DNA of 64,000 nucleotides from NCBI RefSeq assembly GCF_037975245.1, contig NC_092563.1, positions 12,204,001-12,268,000 of the forward strand. Reading direction: 5' to 3'. The notes beneath the pieces were generated by a model. It saw only the letters and a list, made by a program, of their open reading frames with translations, was not told the DNA's origin and did not search any database. This document shows, one piece after another, positions 47,774-59,484 of this stretch; within the stretch, counting starts at the first letter, position 1; every line of letters starts with the position of its first letter. A program made the position numbers and the translations under genes. Source of the stretch: Apostichopus japonicus (Eukaryota > Echinodermata > Holothuroidea > Aspidochirotida > Stichopodidae).

Positions 47774-48368
47774 AAAATGTAAACTGACATTGTTATTCTT
47801 ATGCCATGTAATTTTATTATACATGCAGATTACAAATGTAAACTGACATTGTTATTCTTATGCCATGTTATATTATTATACATGCAGATTACAAATGTAA
47901 ACTGACATTGTTATTCTTATGCCGTGTTATTTTATTATACATGCAGGTTAAACATGTAAACTGACATTGTTATTCTTATGCCATGTAATTTTATTATACA
48001 TGCAGATTACAAATGTAAACTGACATTGTTATTCTTATGCCATGTAATTTTATTATACATGCAGATTACAAATGTAAACTGACATTGTTATTCTTATGCC
48101 GTGTTATTTTATTATACATGCAGATTACAAATGTAAACTGACATTGTTATTCTTATGCCGTGTTATTTTATTATACATGCAGGTTAAACATGTAAACTGA
48201 CATTGTTATTCTTATGCCATGTAATTTTATTATACATGCAGATTACAAATGTAAACTGACATTGTTATTCTTATGCCATGTTATATTATTATACATGCAG
48301 ATTACAAATGTAAACTGACATTGTTATTCTTACGCCATGTGAGTTTATTATTCATGCAGATTACAAAT
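47774..48368 (+). repeat. 59-bp minisatellite, about 10 copies
   Basis: Ten head-to-tail units of 59 bp, each with ATGTAAACTGACATTGTTAT and ATTATACATGCAG. Variant positions (CCATGTAATT, CCATGTTATA, CCGTGTTATT; AGATTAC versus AGGTTAAAC) recur in an order suggesting duplications of several units at once. The last unit is the most diverged. Confidence 0.95.
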
Positions 48369-48369
48369 G

Positions 48370-50040
48370 TGGGAGAGAATATTCCAACGGTTGAAATTGT
48401 CTCTGAATAAAACTAACTACCAATTACATACCTCGACAACACGTCACAAACATCTATAAAGAGTTCCCCCTCCCACACTCTATCTAGGGGTTTCTACACG
48501 TTCCATCTGTTTCAGCTGATTATAAATATATTGGCTTTGATCCTAATGAACGTTGACCAAATATCTCCAAAGTAAATATGACATTAATACATCATTAAGA
48601 TATGGACAAATTTATAGTTTGAAGGTTTCACAATATACAGTATGCTATGTCCACTTGTTAAAGTTTCTCCACCACACCAAAATCAAAAGCTATGGACTAC
48701 CATACATCTGGGAGTAGTGTTGTGCCAAGTACTGTATCATACTCAAACTTTAACATGGTTCTTTCGTGTTTAAAATCTCTGATATATATATATACGCTGC
48801 ATGTAAACACACACTTATTGGAATGAATTAGATTTCTCATGATTTGGACAAATGAATTTTAAATATAATCAAATGTATGAAACTAAGTTATGGCCTGATG
48901 TTTTATAGAAACAAACAAACATTGTTATACCAAACTAAAATTGACTCCTCTCAACTTAAAAAAATATACCAAGCATGAAATAAATGCATCAAAAACCTTT
49001 ACAATCACTTCCTATAAGAACACAGGCATGTTGGGTATAAATGCTCCCAAAAATGCTAGTGCCACTGTGTTTCATTTCAGGTTAATCTAAAATTGTCAAG
49101 AGCACTGATTTTTTTTTTGATTTTTTTATTGCTGTTGATAGGAACTGACAATATTGAGCTGTCAGCCATAACCATAATTATCAATCTTTTGTTCGATTCT
49201 GACAGATTTGTGTAATTAATATATTTTTAGCATGACTTACTTTGTCATAGATGTAGGTTGCCTACTTGGTGCTGAATATATTTAGCACCGAAGCTACACC
49301 ACTGGCCAGGCAAACCTTTAAGCTCTCACTGAATAACCATGCTATTCTCCTTGAAGGTATTTACAAATTATTTTAGTCATTTAACAGCACCAATTTTTAA
49401 AAATGCTGTTTGCAATATTTCAGAGGCTAAATAAACAAAGGCAAATGAAATGATCTCAATATAATGCTCCAATGAGATGATTAAATTGTCACTGTAATAG
49501 ATTTCAGTCCAATAACTTGTATACTGAGTTTCAAAAATACTATGAATAAAACTTTGGCACTGTAAGATGTTTCCTTTTTTATTATTAAAAATATTATCAA
49601 TATTCTTAGGAAATGTTAATCTATTAAAACTTTGACAAAAGATTGCATTAAAAAAATATGAAGACTTGTTCCAGACAAATTGAATATAAAAATAATAATA
49701 ATCCACCTTCCTGCAATATTACTCAATTATAGAGTGTAACTGGACTGTAGGAAGTATATCTTCTCACCCAAAACAGACTGTGAGAGGAATTATTGGTCAT
49801 GCTGGTTGCTGAGGACTTCCCTGTCCAAATTCATTTATGCAAAGCAGGCCATAGGCCTAGGTGGGATGAAAGTTATATATAGTAGGTGTAGGCGAAGCAT
49901 TGGGTGTTTGTTATGAAAAGTGAAAGAACTTTCTCAATCCTTTTGTTGTATTGCAGAAACCATTAAAATGTTGTGTAGCAAAGCAATAGAGAATAGTTTC
50001 AAATCCAACCAGCTGCTTTATATAAGATAAAACACTTCTA
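48370..50040. other. Unassigned sequence downstream of the UNC93-like gene
   Basis: AT-rich. The 109-residue minus frame 49377-49706 is Ile/Tyr/Phe-rich with no recognisable motif or supporting exon structure. No other feature seen. Confidence 0.3.
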
Positions 50041-50047
50041 ACTTTAA

Positions 50048-50667
50048 AGCAGCATTTTGCGTTTGGTCGCCGTTTCCCACTTTTTTGACAAGTCCATCAA
50101 GTTTTTTACATATCACAAAACAGCAAACTAATTTATTAACCAGTTTTTCCCCTGCCAAAAGCGTTAATTGGCGAGTAATTAAGGACATTTGCAGATAATG
50201 AGAAAAGTGTCGTCCGACAATTTACACATTAATATTAACCGCATACAGTTCCCCCAACCCACCAGTTTGAAATCAACCAATCAGAGATGCAGGTTTAGTT
50301 ATGAGCCGTTGCTGAAAATAGATTCAAACGTCGAGTTGGTAACTTGGTACAACCAGGGAGCTGGACTCTAACAGCTCTCTGGTACAACTGCCATAGACAA
50401 GCTACACAAATAAAGCATGGTGTTGTATTACGTATTGGCCAATGATGTTCGTAGCATTTAAATATTCATATTATGGACGAGGTTTATTTGGATCCCAACG
50501 GAAAATATCTTCGAGAAAAACAAAGTTGAAAGTTGTAAATTTTTCGACTATTTTGCCACCATTTGAAGTAAGATTTGAATAGATTAGATATAGTTATGTA
50601 TGTCGTTATGGCATCGTGGAATCAGTGAGGTTGAGAAAAATCATAGAAAAGGACGCAAAATGCTGCT
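50048..50667. mobile_element. TTAA-flanked non-autonomous element (620 bp)
   Basis: 15-bp inverted ends AGCAGCATTTTGCGT and their complement, each flanked by TTAA (50044-50047 and 50668-50671). TTAA target duplication is typical of piggyBac and Kolobok transposons; which one cannot be told without a transposase. The interior has no convincing gene. It lies directly 3' of the UNC93-like stop and contains an AATAAA on the minus strand near 50483 that could serve that gene. Confidence 0.75.
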
Positions 50668-50731
50668 TTAAAGGACAGTGTTGGAACTGCTTGCTATCAC
50701 TGCCTATCAACTCTCGTCGATGAAATCCCAG

Positions 50732-50964
50732 TTACAAATCAGCGAAAACTACCTGGTTTGTTTCTCTTCTTATTTTGTACTCGCAGACAAAGTAGGCGAT
50801 CATGGAAAACAATAACCAAATACCAATTCCAATGATTTTATGAAAAATACAGATCCCATCTGGAATGGATAAGACAAAGCTGATGCAAAACCCAGCAGAC
50901 TGCCAGAAACGGTAGTTAGAGAACGCAGGCTCCTGACAACCGGCAAAGATAACACCAATGATTG
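50732..50964 (-). CDS. UNC93-like coding exon 3 (C-terminus)
   Basis: Acceptor CTATCTTCGCAG. It reads IIGVIFAGCQEPAFSNYRFW, then the last membrane segments and stop at 50732. A different in-phase acceptor at about 51798 (minus) would give an unrelated short tail ending at 51652; this is considered less likely. Confidence 0.9.
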
Positions 50965-53900
50965 CTGCGAAGATAGGAATGAGAGAACAGAGTTTAAGTA
51001 ATGAGATCCATGGAAGAGAGTAATTCATTCACAAAAGAGAGCATGAATTACGTAAATAAAGACTGGGAAGCTCTGATATTAGCCTACATATTGTGTCCAG
51101 TGTCAGATAATGCAACATATATCTGTAAAAGAAAAGAAAAACATGATGCAATGGTAATTGAAAAACACATGCCTATATCTTAAGCCAACAATAAAGTTCC
51201 CTTCCTATATATGGTTGATTGAATGTTACCTACTGTAGTTTGACTGGCTAATCAGTCTGTTATTCCAGAACATGAATGACTGTATTAAAGTGTATGAAGC
51301 CGTCATGGCAGAGGTTTTGCACAAGCTTTACTTTCCTTTCATAATCACATGACATGTGATATATTTGGAATGTTTGCTTAGATGACAAAGTTCTCTGTAT
51401 TTAGAAAAGCAGGTTTATTTTAAATACTATTTTCCTCTGTGACTAAGTGATTTAAATATTACATAGAAAAACAGAAACACTTTACAGCTCAGCCTTCTTT
51501 TAAAATACTACTGTATTTTCCTCAATTACCATGATTAACTATGACACCATTCACACTGCTGTTGCCTAATGCATTCACACAGTATCAGAAAAGGTGAAAA
51601 TCCTGTCCTATATATAGTAAAGATGCTGAAAGTTTCTAGCAATGTTGATTAGAAATCAACCTGGGTCTTCAAAATATCCCTTAAACCTTTAGAACTTGAC
51701 ATCCTTGAAGGAATTAACTTCCCTTGCACTTGATGTTCCTGGTTGTCTATGAACAAGTTGGATTGATAGCTCCAACGGAAAGCCATGTATGCAACTACAG
51801 TATGTGAGAATATAATCACAATAAATGTGGGTAAGAAAAAACATTGAACCAAATTATGCAGAAATTAATTTTAGTAGTTAACAAGTAACACAGTTGTCAG
51901 GCATAGTACACATATATACTTCATATCTGGATTGCACTGGGTACTCCTTTTTGATATGATAATATAATTGAGTATTCATAGTACATTTACTCAAATCCTA
52001 TGAAAGCTCCGTGCAATGTACAAGATGTACGACGTACATAAAACATCACCATGGTGTCAATATTTTCTGGCCAAGTTGAATTTGAACATATTAAATGCAA
52101 AGAGTGTAACTGACTGACAAATTGAATTTATGTTATAGTCTGTGAGAAATTACCAGACATACTGTAGCTTGGGCACATTTGAGTACATTTCAAGCATATT
52201 TTCTTCTTATAGTATATATATTAAATTATTTGACACTGATTTTTGAGGGAGTAAGCAAGGGTGGTGGGGGGGGGGCGGGGGGAATGGTGAACATTCCTGT
52301 TTGTCAGTCAGATGTGGACTTGCTATAAAGTAACTACTGTATCTATTATTAGTTATGATATTCCCATTGAAACTCTCATTTATCTACTGCTTAAAGTACA
52401 CCAGGGAATAATTTATTCAGTATCACATCACAAAATGTATTCAAAATGGTAAAATTGATTATATACAAGTAGAAATATGTAACTCAACAGTTTTAATCAC
52501 AATAACCATAGCATTTAACATGAAATGTGTAATGTGCAATCCATAAGCCCTTGCGGGGTTCTCCCACATTTGGGGTCGATTGAGCATCGTAAAAATAACT
52601 GCTGATTACAATTATATATTATTAATATTATTAATAGACAAAATTTAGCTCGTTCAAATCTGCTTTACAAACTTTGAACTACTATACTAAATTATTCCAC
52701 AAGTACAGGAGCCTGCATCTTTACTTCTCACACATTGCAATTTACGTTAAAATACCAGGTGCCGTACTGTACACCTATTATTTCATCACAATACTTAAAT
52801 AGTTTCTGCAGAAAAGTAAGGGAAAACATGTAGGGTTTTTAAATGATGAACAGAGTTCATGTACACCACTGTACGCTAGAGAGTACTCACATGCACACTG
52901 AGTCTGAAAGACAGCATCCCCTACACCCCATCCAACAGCAACAAGATATAGCTGCCATTCAGCTTGTTGGTTTGGTTTCCAGACATAGAGATACACCAAC
53001 AGACCTGCATGGACCACAGATCCAAGACAAAACAGGAATATTCGGCCGGTAATCTTCTCTAGCTGGCCTGAGATGAGACTGCTTATAACATCTGAAACAC
53101 CATATGCAATCATAACTAATCCTACTGCGGAGACGCCCTGAGTGCAAGTAATGTAGGACTGTTGAGACAAGAATGGAAAAATGAAGAAACTAGTTCACTT
53201 CTGACAAATTCCATGTTATAGTTATGTAAATATGGTTTAGGCAAAGTAACAGTAAGGATTTTGTGGTTCAAGGTTATTAAGGATGAATGAAATGTTAACT
53301 GATCTGACCACTGTTTCTTGAACTTCTTCCTTTTTTTTTTGGCAGGATGGGGGGGGGGGGGGTTCATTATGCACAAATCACTATGATCACAAAAGTAAAG
53401 AAAACGTATACATTTACAAGAAAGGAGCAATAATGGATGCTGACAGAATATACTTAAAGCTCTCTAACCGAGGCCACCAACCTGCAACAACACCAAGGGC
53501 TCTCCGCTGTGTGTATAACATAAGAATAGCACAGACAGGAAAATACTAAGCTTTTCTTAAAGCAACTAACTTTCATCAAATTCAAAAGATTGTATCTGTG
53601 AAGTAGTTTCTGTTCTCTGAATATTTGGCCGCTCTGTAAAGCAGAAAAGTTTCTTTACAATCTGTGAATAATGTTGGCCAATAATTTATCTTGTCCTTGA
53701 TATTGCTCCAACCTTGTTATTTCTTTGCATATGCAATACTGTATGAAGTTCAGACTCACCTTTGTAAAATCTCCAACAATAAATGCCTGTTCAATTCCAC
53801 TATACACAAAGACTGGTATTAGCAGGAAGAGTTGAAAGTTACCCATGAGTCTTACAGTGGACAAAACCAGAGAAAGAGAAGTTCCGGTGTCCGTTTCAAT

Positions 53901-54677
53901 CCGTGTAGTAGCTGATGGCTGCTCATCTAGGAAGCACATTGAGAGCAATACAGCCAACATGCCACTCACAGAAAATATACAAAACAAAAGTTGAACTTCA
54001 GTCTTGCCTGGGCTTGGCGGGTTACTTTCGATGGGGGCACCGCAACTTTGGGAACCGCAAGAGCTGAAATTTGTTGGTCTCTGGTCTTCCATTCCAGCAT
54101 CCAATATAGTGAAAGATAATAAATTCCCCCAAATTTGGTTGGTTTGAAAGAAGGCAAACAGGACACCATTGAAGCGACTGATGACAAACTCTGGAACTTC
54201 ATTGATTAATTCGGCAAGTTGAATGGCAGAGGTAGTGAGGTAGGTTCCCTGAGCCACCCATAGTGGTGCCGCAGAGAAACCGAGCAGAAAGCTTGCTGGG
54301 ATTAAAGTAGCATATGATGGAAAGAAGTTGGCGTAGGAATAAATGCAGTAGCAAAGTGTCGCAAAGACAATTGTCCATTTGGCTCCAAAATATTTAATGA
54401 CTGTTGGAGCTAGTAAACTGGAGAGCATGAGAGAGCCATAGACAATAGCGAGAGACAGGAAACCCAAGCCGTTGGAAGTATTTACACTGCTCTGTATATT
54501 CTGAATGGCTCCATAGGCAGTAAAACAAAACAAGAATGTCAGACTCAAGACAATCAGATTTTTCCAATGTCGTTTCCTTGTAAATATAACACTTCGCTCC
54601 CTTCGCACCACTTCGTATTGTCTTTTAAGTAAAGTCTGGTTTTCATCGTCAGAATATTCAGTCCCAAGGGTGGACAT
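50732..54677 (-). CDS. UNC93-like multi-pass membrane protein (UNC93A type), 3 coding exons
   Basis: Minus-strand coding exons 54677-53760, 53158-52891 and 50964-50732 join in phase (0, 1) with GT-AG junctions to 472 codons plus stop, close to the usual UNC93A length of about 450-460. After a cytosolic N-terminus, hydrophobic segments alternate with family signatures: IQNIQSSVNTSNGLG, FGAKWTIVFA, FLLGFSAAPLWVAQGTYLT, AFIVGDFTK joined to SYITC, GWGVGDAVFQTQ and EPAFSNYRFWQSAGF. The family belongs to the major facilitator superfamily fold; UNC-93 relatives act as channel regulators or trafficking factors, while UNC93A's substrate is unclear. ATG 54677 is preceded by an acceptor at about 54745 (TTCTTCACAG), implying a 5' UTR intron. 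No breaks are seen. Confidence 0.92.
52891..53158 (-). CDS. UNC93-like coding exon 2
   Basis: Acceptor TTGTCTCAACAG, donor GCAT|GTGAGT. It encodes SYITCTQGVSAVGLVMIAYG through GWGVGDAVFQTQ, two or three membrane segments, leaving in phase 1. Confidence 0.9.
53760..54677 (-). CDS. UNC93-like coding exon 1
   Basis: 306 codons from ATG 54677 to donor AAAG|GTGAGT. It covers the first two-thirds of the protein, with a loop containing several Cys, Asn and Pro residues (around residues 200-225). Confidence 0.92.
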
Positions 54678-54689
54678 TTTGAGTTACGT

Positions 54690-55820
54690 CAATCTTCTCA
54701 TCCCAGTTAAAGAGTTCTTTCTTAACAGATGTTTGATGCAGGTGCTGTGAAGAAAAATGATGCTGTGTAGTTATAACACCAATGAACAGGTACAGTATCT
54801 GACAATATCAGGAACGCTGTTCAAAAGGGATTTAATCGGCTGAAACTTTAAACCTCCTATACTGAATGTCGTTATCTTTTAAGTAATTAAATTTCATAAG
54901 CATGATACTCAAACGTGATACTGTCGAAATGGCTAGGCCGTAAGTCATGGCACAAGTAACTATAGCTTAGGCTAAGTTATAGTTATACAGTAGTTGGGTA
55001 TAGATGAAATGTTAAAAGTAGGAACAACTCCACACAAAAATAATTAAAACTAACTTGAATGTCACTGCAAATAGATACCTAGATCGCAATTACCTCCCCT
55101 GGAAGAGGGTGATTCCGAAGTTGTAATCTAAAGGCCAGGAAATCCAATGTTACAAAGCAATCCCAGTCTTTGCTCACAACCTCAAGTTCCGTCTGTAACT
55201 GTCGACTGCTGTGCTGTTCTGCAGATCTAGGCTGCAGTATCACAAGACTCATGTACTTTGACACTTGTTTACAATTTGATTGCGCAATCACTGCACACGC
55301 TCAAAGAGCCATGAAATATACTACATAGGATTAACACTGCCGTTACACTCCACGCAGTCATGTTCACCTATCCAATGAACGTAACGGGACTTTTCGCAAC
55401 CGACTCATTCGCAGTAATTGGACCCGGTGTGACAAGAAATGCGGAAATTTGTGTCCTTCGGACAGTATTATCTGCCCGGGCGGACATTATTAAATTGGGA
55501 TAAACGTCCGTGTCGAGTGATTTCTGTCTGGGCGGACAGGGACTATCGGAAAAGGCTAATTTTACATATCATTCCATCATTCCATCACATTCCATTGTGG
55601 AAAACTATCCAATGTTGTCTGCATATGTCCCGCAATAGATTATTCCCAAATTGGAGATAATGATGCTCTCTTTAGCACTGTCATCCTTCAAATTATGACA
55701 ACTTCAGTCCCATTTCTTTGAAGAGCAATGTTTTCCAAGAGTTGAGATTTAGCTCTGTTTTGAACTGAAATAACCGTTGGCCTTATTTCGCACTTTAAAA
55801 TGTTGCCGTAGATTAGTATT
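54690..55820. other. Upstream region of the UNC93-like gene
   Basis: It probably holds the UNC93-like 5' UTR exon(s) and promoter on the minus strand. The patch at about 55320-55560 is richer in CpG. No coding exon was recognised. Confidence 0.35.
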
Positions 55821-55860
55821 GCACAGGGACGTCGCTAGAGGGGGGGGGGGGGGGTGTCTC

Positions 55861-57893
55861 CAGTGGCGTAGCTACGGGGGGGGCCTGGGGGCCGAGGCCC
55901 CCATGAAACCGGCTGGCCCCCCCACTGGACCCCCCACTGGGAATGGGGTAAATAAAAAAAAACACTCATCAGTGCGATTCGCTAATATTTTTTGTTCAAT
56001 AATTTGGGAAATAGAGTTACACAATTTTCTCGTCTGAATGGTCACACAGCATGGCATGGCAATGGTCGATGCGACGATTGCGACCATACACCACGAACCT
56101 TGTTGTGCTGCGTGATAGCGATATCTGCTGAAAATATGTTCAGTGCTTCCACCTAGCGCAACAATCCATCAAAAGATTGGCTCCATTTGTACTGAGCCGA
56201 GGTATCAGGTATTCATGGGCGGCGATCATGGGGGGGACATGTCCCCCCAATATTTTAGGTGGGGGGATACAGTATCTTATATCCCCCCCCAATATTTGGT
56301 GGCATAGTTATTTTTAAGCATATGTTTTGTATTTTTTTATGATATCGCTAGTAATTTCAAACTAGAAAATGCTTAGATGCAACTTACAAGGCCTGGGAAG
56401 TGCCATTTCCAGCGATCTGGGAGGCATTTTCGGCCAAAATTTTCTTTTGCGCTTCGCGCCAACTTATGGTGGCGCTACGCTTAGAAAGTCTGGGTACAAG
56501 CTTTGCCCCTCCCTTGGCAAATTCCTCGCAAAGCGCCTGTCTAACCGTGTCACAATTTGTTACTATATATGACCGAAAGTAGTTTTTACTTTTTTTTCTC
56601 GAAATGAATAGCTAGACGGACCGCATCCGTAATGAAATTTGGTTTGCATCTTGTGTATGAGTGTAAGTACGTACAATCATACATAGGATCCACATCGATA
56701 TGGGTTCACTGGGTTTCCATTTGGCCTGTTTCCTACAAGATTTCTAACCGCAGGTGCGTAGCCAAGGGAGGGGGGGGGGGTGAAGGGATGGAGACCGCCC
56801 TCCCCCTCGAGCATATTTTTTTGGTATTTTCTATGATATCGAAGTTTTATAGTAGCCGTTATAAGAGGTTTTAATATTTGTACACCAATAACTTAACTGT
56901 GTCTGAAATTTCGAAAATTCCTTGACCAACATTCTTCATCATAGTATACTTCCCTCTACACTCGTACAATTTTGACCGGTCTGTTAGTGGTTGAGGGGGG
57001 TTTTCTATATTGGTTGTCCATAGATGAAATTTAGTGCAACATTATGGGTATGTTTTGAAGTGAATTTATTATTCAAATTCTGAACAAATAATGGGCTTAA
57101 AACCTTGAAAAGTGGGGCTGACGGGTATTGTGGGGCGTTACGTAGAATTACCTACAAATGCAATGAGGTCGAACATGATGTGTGACTGGTGACAATCTTG
57201 ACAAAAGGTTATGAATGAAAAAAAACTAGTAGGAAAAACTTGGTTCTCAGGCAAAAGTGTACATCTGGTTGGTCATTTTCAAGCCCGAGATGTGCCATTT
57301 CCGGTCATCTGGGGGGCTATCAAAACCAGAAAAATTTTCTTGTACGCTGCGCGCCAACCAATGGTGGCGCTCCGCTTTGACAGTAATTCGCCTGCATCCA
57401 AGCAGATATCCCCCCCCCCCCCCAATATTTGAAACAGATCGCCGCCCCTGCAGGTATTCATATATTGCCTCGAGTCAAATGAATATATGTCATTGAATAT
57501 TCCACAAAACAACTTTTTTTATGGCCACGAAACTGTCGAAACAGGATTTTCCACTACTGGTAAAGATATAAAATATTGGGAATTCTGAAATTCCTGCAAA
57601 TGATGCCAACTTCCCTCAAGTTAAAAGTCTGGTTGAGTTGGCAAGGCCAGTCAGCATGAAAGAGAAAAAACTTTTCTTGCATTTCTGTCACCAAAGTTGC
57701 ACATCTTTTTGGTTGCTATTTTGCCTCACAGCTGCCATCTCCTGCGATCTGGGGGGTGCTGAAATCTCAAATTTTCTCTGTACGCTCCGCGCCAATCATG
57801 GTGGCGCTCCGCTTAGATAGTAACCTCCGGCCCCCCACTAGAAAGAACAGCCCCCCATGGCCCCCCACTCAAAAAATCCTAGCTACGCCACTG
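55861..57893. mobile_element. hAT-like element nested in the outer element
   Basis: Ends CAGTGGCGTAGCTA at 55861 and its 14-bp complement ending at 57893, flanked by a perfect 8-bp duplication GGTGTCTC (55853-55860 and 57894-57901). It carries one copy near 57725-57820 of a GCCAT..CC..G.GATCTGGGGGG / CGCGCCAA..ATGGTGGCGCT block whose other copies lie in the element nested inside it. Confidence 0.9.
56214..57450. mobile_element. hAT-like element nested two levels deep
   Basis: Ends CATGGGCGGCGATC at 56214 and the complement of CAGGGGCGGCGATC ending at 57450 (one mismatch), flanked by a perfect 8-bp duplication CAGGTATT (56206-56213 and 57451-57458). The interior holds two GATCTGGG...TGGTGGCGCT blocks (about 56400-56485 and 57290-57380). 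Another CAGGTGCGTAGCCAAGGG end-like word at 56751 has no partner. Short frames inside are not genes. Confidence 0.85.
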
Positions 57894-58320
57894 GGTGTCT
57901 CACCCCCCAATCTTGGTAAAAATGACGATAGTTGGAAAATTTGAGTACGACAGTCGGAATTTCCGACCGTGTCGGAATTTCCGACTGTCGCCAGCTTCAA
58001 TTCGGAATTTCCGATTGTCGCGCTCTAATTTTTCTGACTGTCGCACTCTTATTTTCATATGTTCTTGTAATTTGTGAGTAACATAAAATTTTCGATCAAA
58101 ATTGACCTTTAATCAGTCATATTTACCACGTTTTCCTCGTCACATTGAGAAATTGTATCTCGCGATTCTTATACTCCACCATACAAAACTTCGTATGATT
58201 TTGAATACTCTAAAAAAAAAAAAAAACGTTCGCCAGCTTCAATTCGGAAAATTTATGTATTAATTTTGCTATTGGGTGGGTCGACCCTGTTCGCTAGCTT
58301 AAAGTAAGTTCAGGATATAC

Positions 58321-59162
58321 CAGGGACGTAGCCAGGGGTAGCAGGGAGCAACTGTTCCCCCCTTTGAGTATCGGAAAAAATGTTTAAAAACTGTTGTTTT
58401 TTTAGCATGGTATTTTGTCAGTGCTCTTTTGATCTTGAATACTCGTCAGCTCCGTTAACTCGATTATAATCGTAATAACATGAAGGCCTACTGATTCAAC
58501 TACTTACTTAGTTTGGCAGATGCAATTAGATAAATTTAGCCTATAGCCTATTTCAAACCTACAGTTGGCAACTGCGTAATAAAATACATATTGCCTACCT
58601 AACCTCACTCGATGGAATGTCACGAACCGTATGCACAACGACGACGACAAGTTCGTTCTCATCCGTTCTATGATTCGTCCTAAGTTGTTGCACGGACAGC
58701 ATGTTATTAAGCTAAGCTAGCAATCGTACGTGATACGCACTTCCTATAAATAATTATTACACTGTTAATACACTGAGATAAAGATATTTTCTTTAGGCCA
58801 CTGCAAATCTGGCTGTCTAACAAAATATGAAAGTTTATATTGTCCATCAATTAAGTTCGTCAAATGTATTTAAGTCCAGACATTGGACAATAGACAAGAA
58901 TCATCCTTCTGGAAAAATTGTAAAAGAGCACTATGTTTGTCTTTCTGATATATTATGTAAAAGAACATGTAAAAGAATTCAAACAGGAAACAAAATCTGC
59001 TGATAATACGATATCATATGATAATGATGAAACTGGCAACAAATTGCACCAGATCGCATCTAAGGACCTTCAATTGTTCAAAAAAATCTCCTCCCATTAG
59101 ACCCCTCCCCCATATCAATCGCAAAAAGTACTTCCCCTTTAAAAATCCTGGCTACGACGTTG
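58321..59162. mobile_element. Second hAT-like insertion in the outer element (842 bp)
   Basis: Ends CAGGGACGTAGCCAGG at 58321 and the complement of CAACGTCGTAGCCAGG ending at 59162, flanked by a perfect 8-bp duplication GGATATAC (58313-58320 and 59163-59170). No open frame of note, so non-autonomous. Confidence 0.85.
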
Positions 59163-59484
59163 GGATATACATTGTCTCTATGGTATACTATTAAAACACT
59201 CAATGCTAATCTACGGAAGTTTAAAAGTGCCATCAACATAAGCAAAAACTTTGCCCCATAAGGTACAAATGTATTCCAAAAAGTTCGGAACAAAAGTGCA
59301 GTCGCGAAAGATGGTGTGTCTGACTGACACTGACCGTATTGTTGACGATGAGTGCGGGGGGGGGGGGGGTACAAGGCAGCAGTCGGAATTTTCTGACTCC
59401 AAAACCCATCCAGTTGGAATTTCAGCCACTACACCCCCCCCCCCCCCCCAATCATCAGGCCTTAGCTACGTCCCTGGTATTGCA

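Larger units (their letters stand above)
55824..59476. mobile_element. Outer hAT-like element of a nest
   Basis: Ends CAGGGACGTCGCTAG at 55824 and the complement of CAGGGACGTAGCTAAGG ending at 59476, flanked by a perfect 8-bp duplication GTATTGCA (55816-55823 and 59477-59484). An 8-bp duplication and CAG ends are hAT hallmarks. Two further hAT-like elements are inserted in it, one carrying a third. Its own sequence (55824-55860, 57902-58312 and 59171-59476) lacks a transposase. A relative lies at 15481-16735. Confidence 0.85.

Noticed and set aside
47774-48368. CRISPR-like array
   Set aside because: The 59-bp units are contiguous head-to-tail with no unique spacers, in animal-type DNA; it is a minisatellite.
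49377-49706. 109-residue minus-strand frame as a gene
   Set aside because: Low-complexity Ile/Tyr/Phe-rich translation of AT-rich DNA with no motif or exon context.
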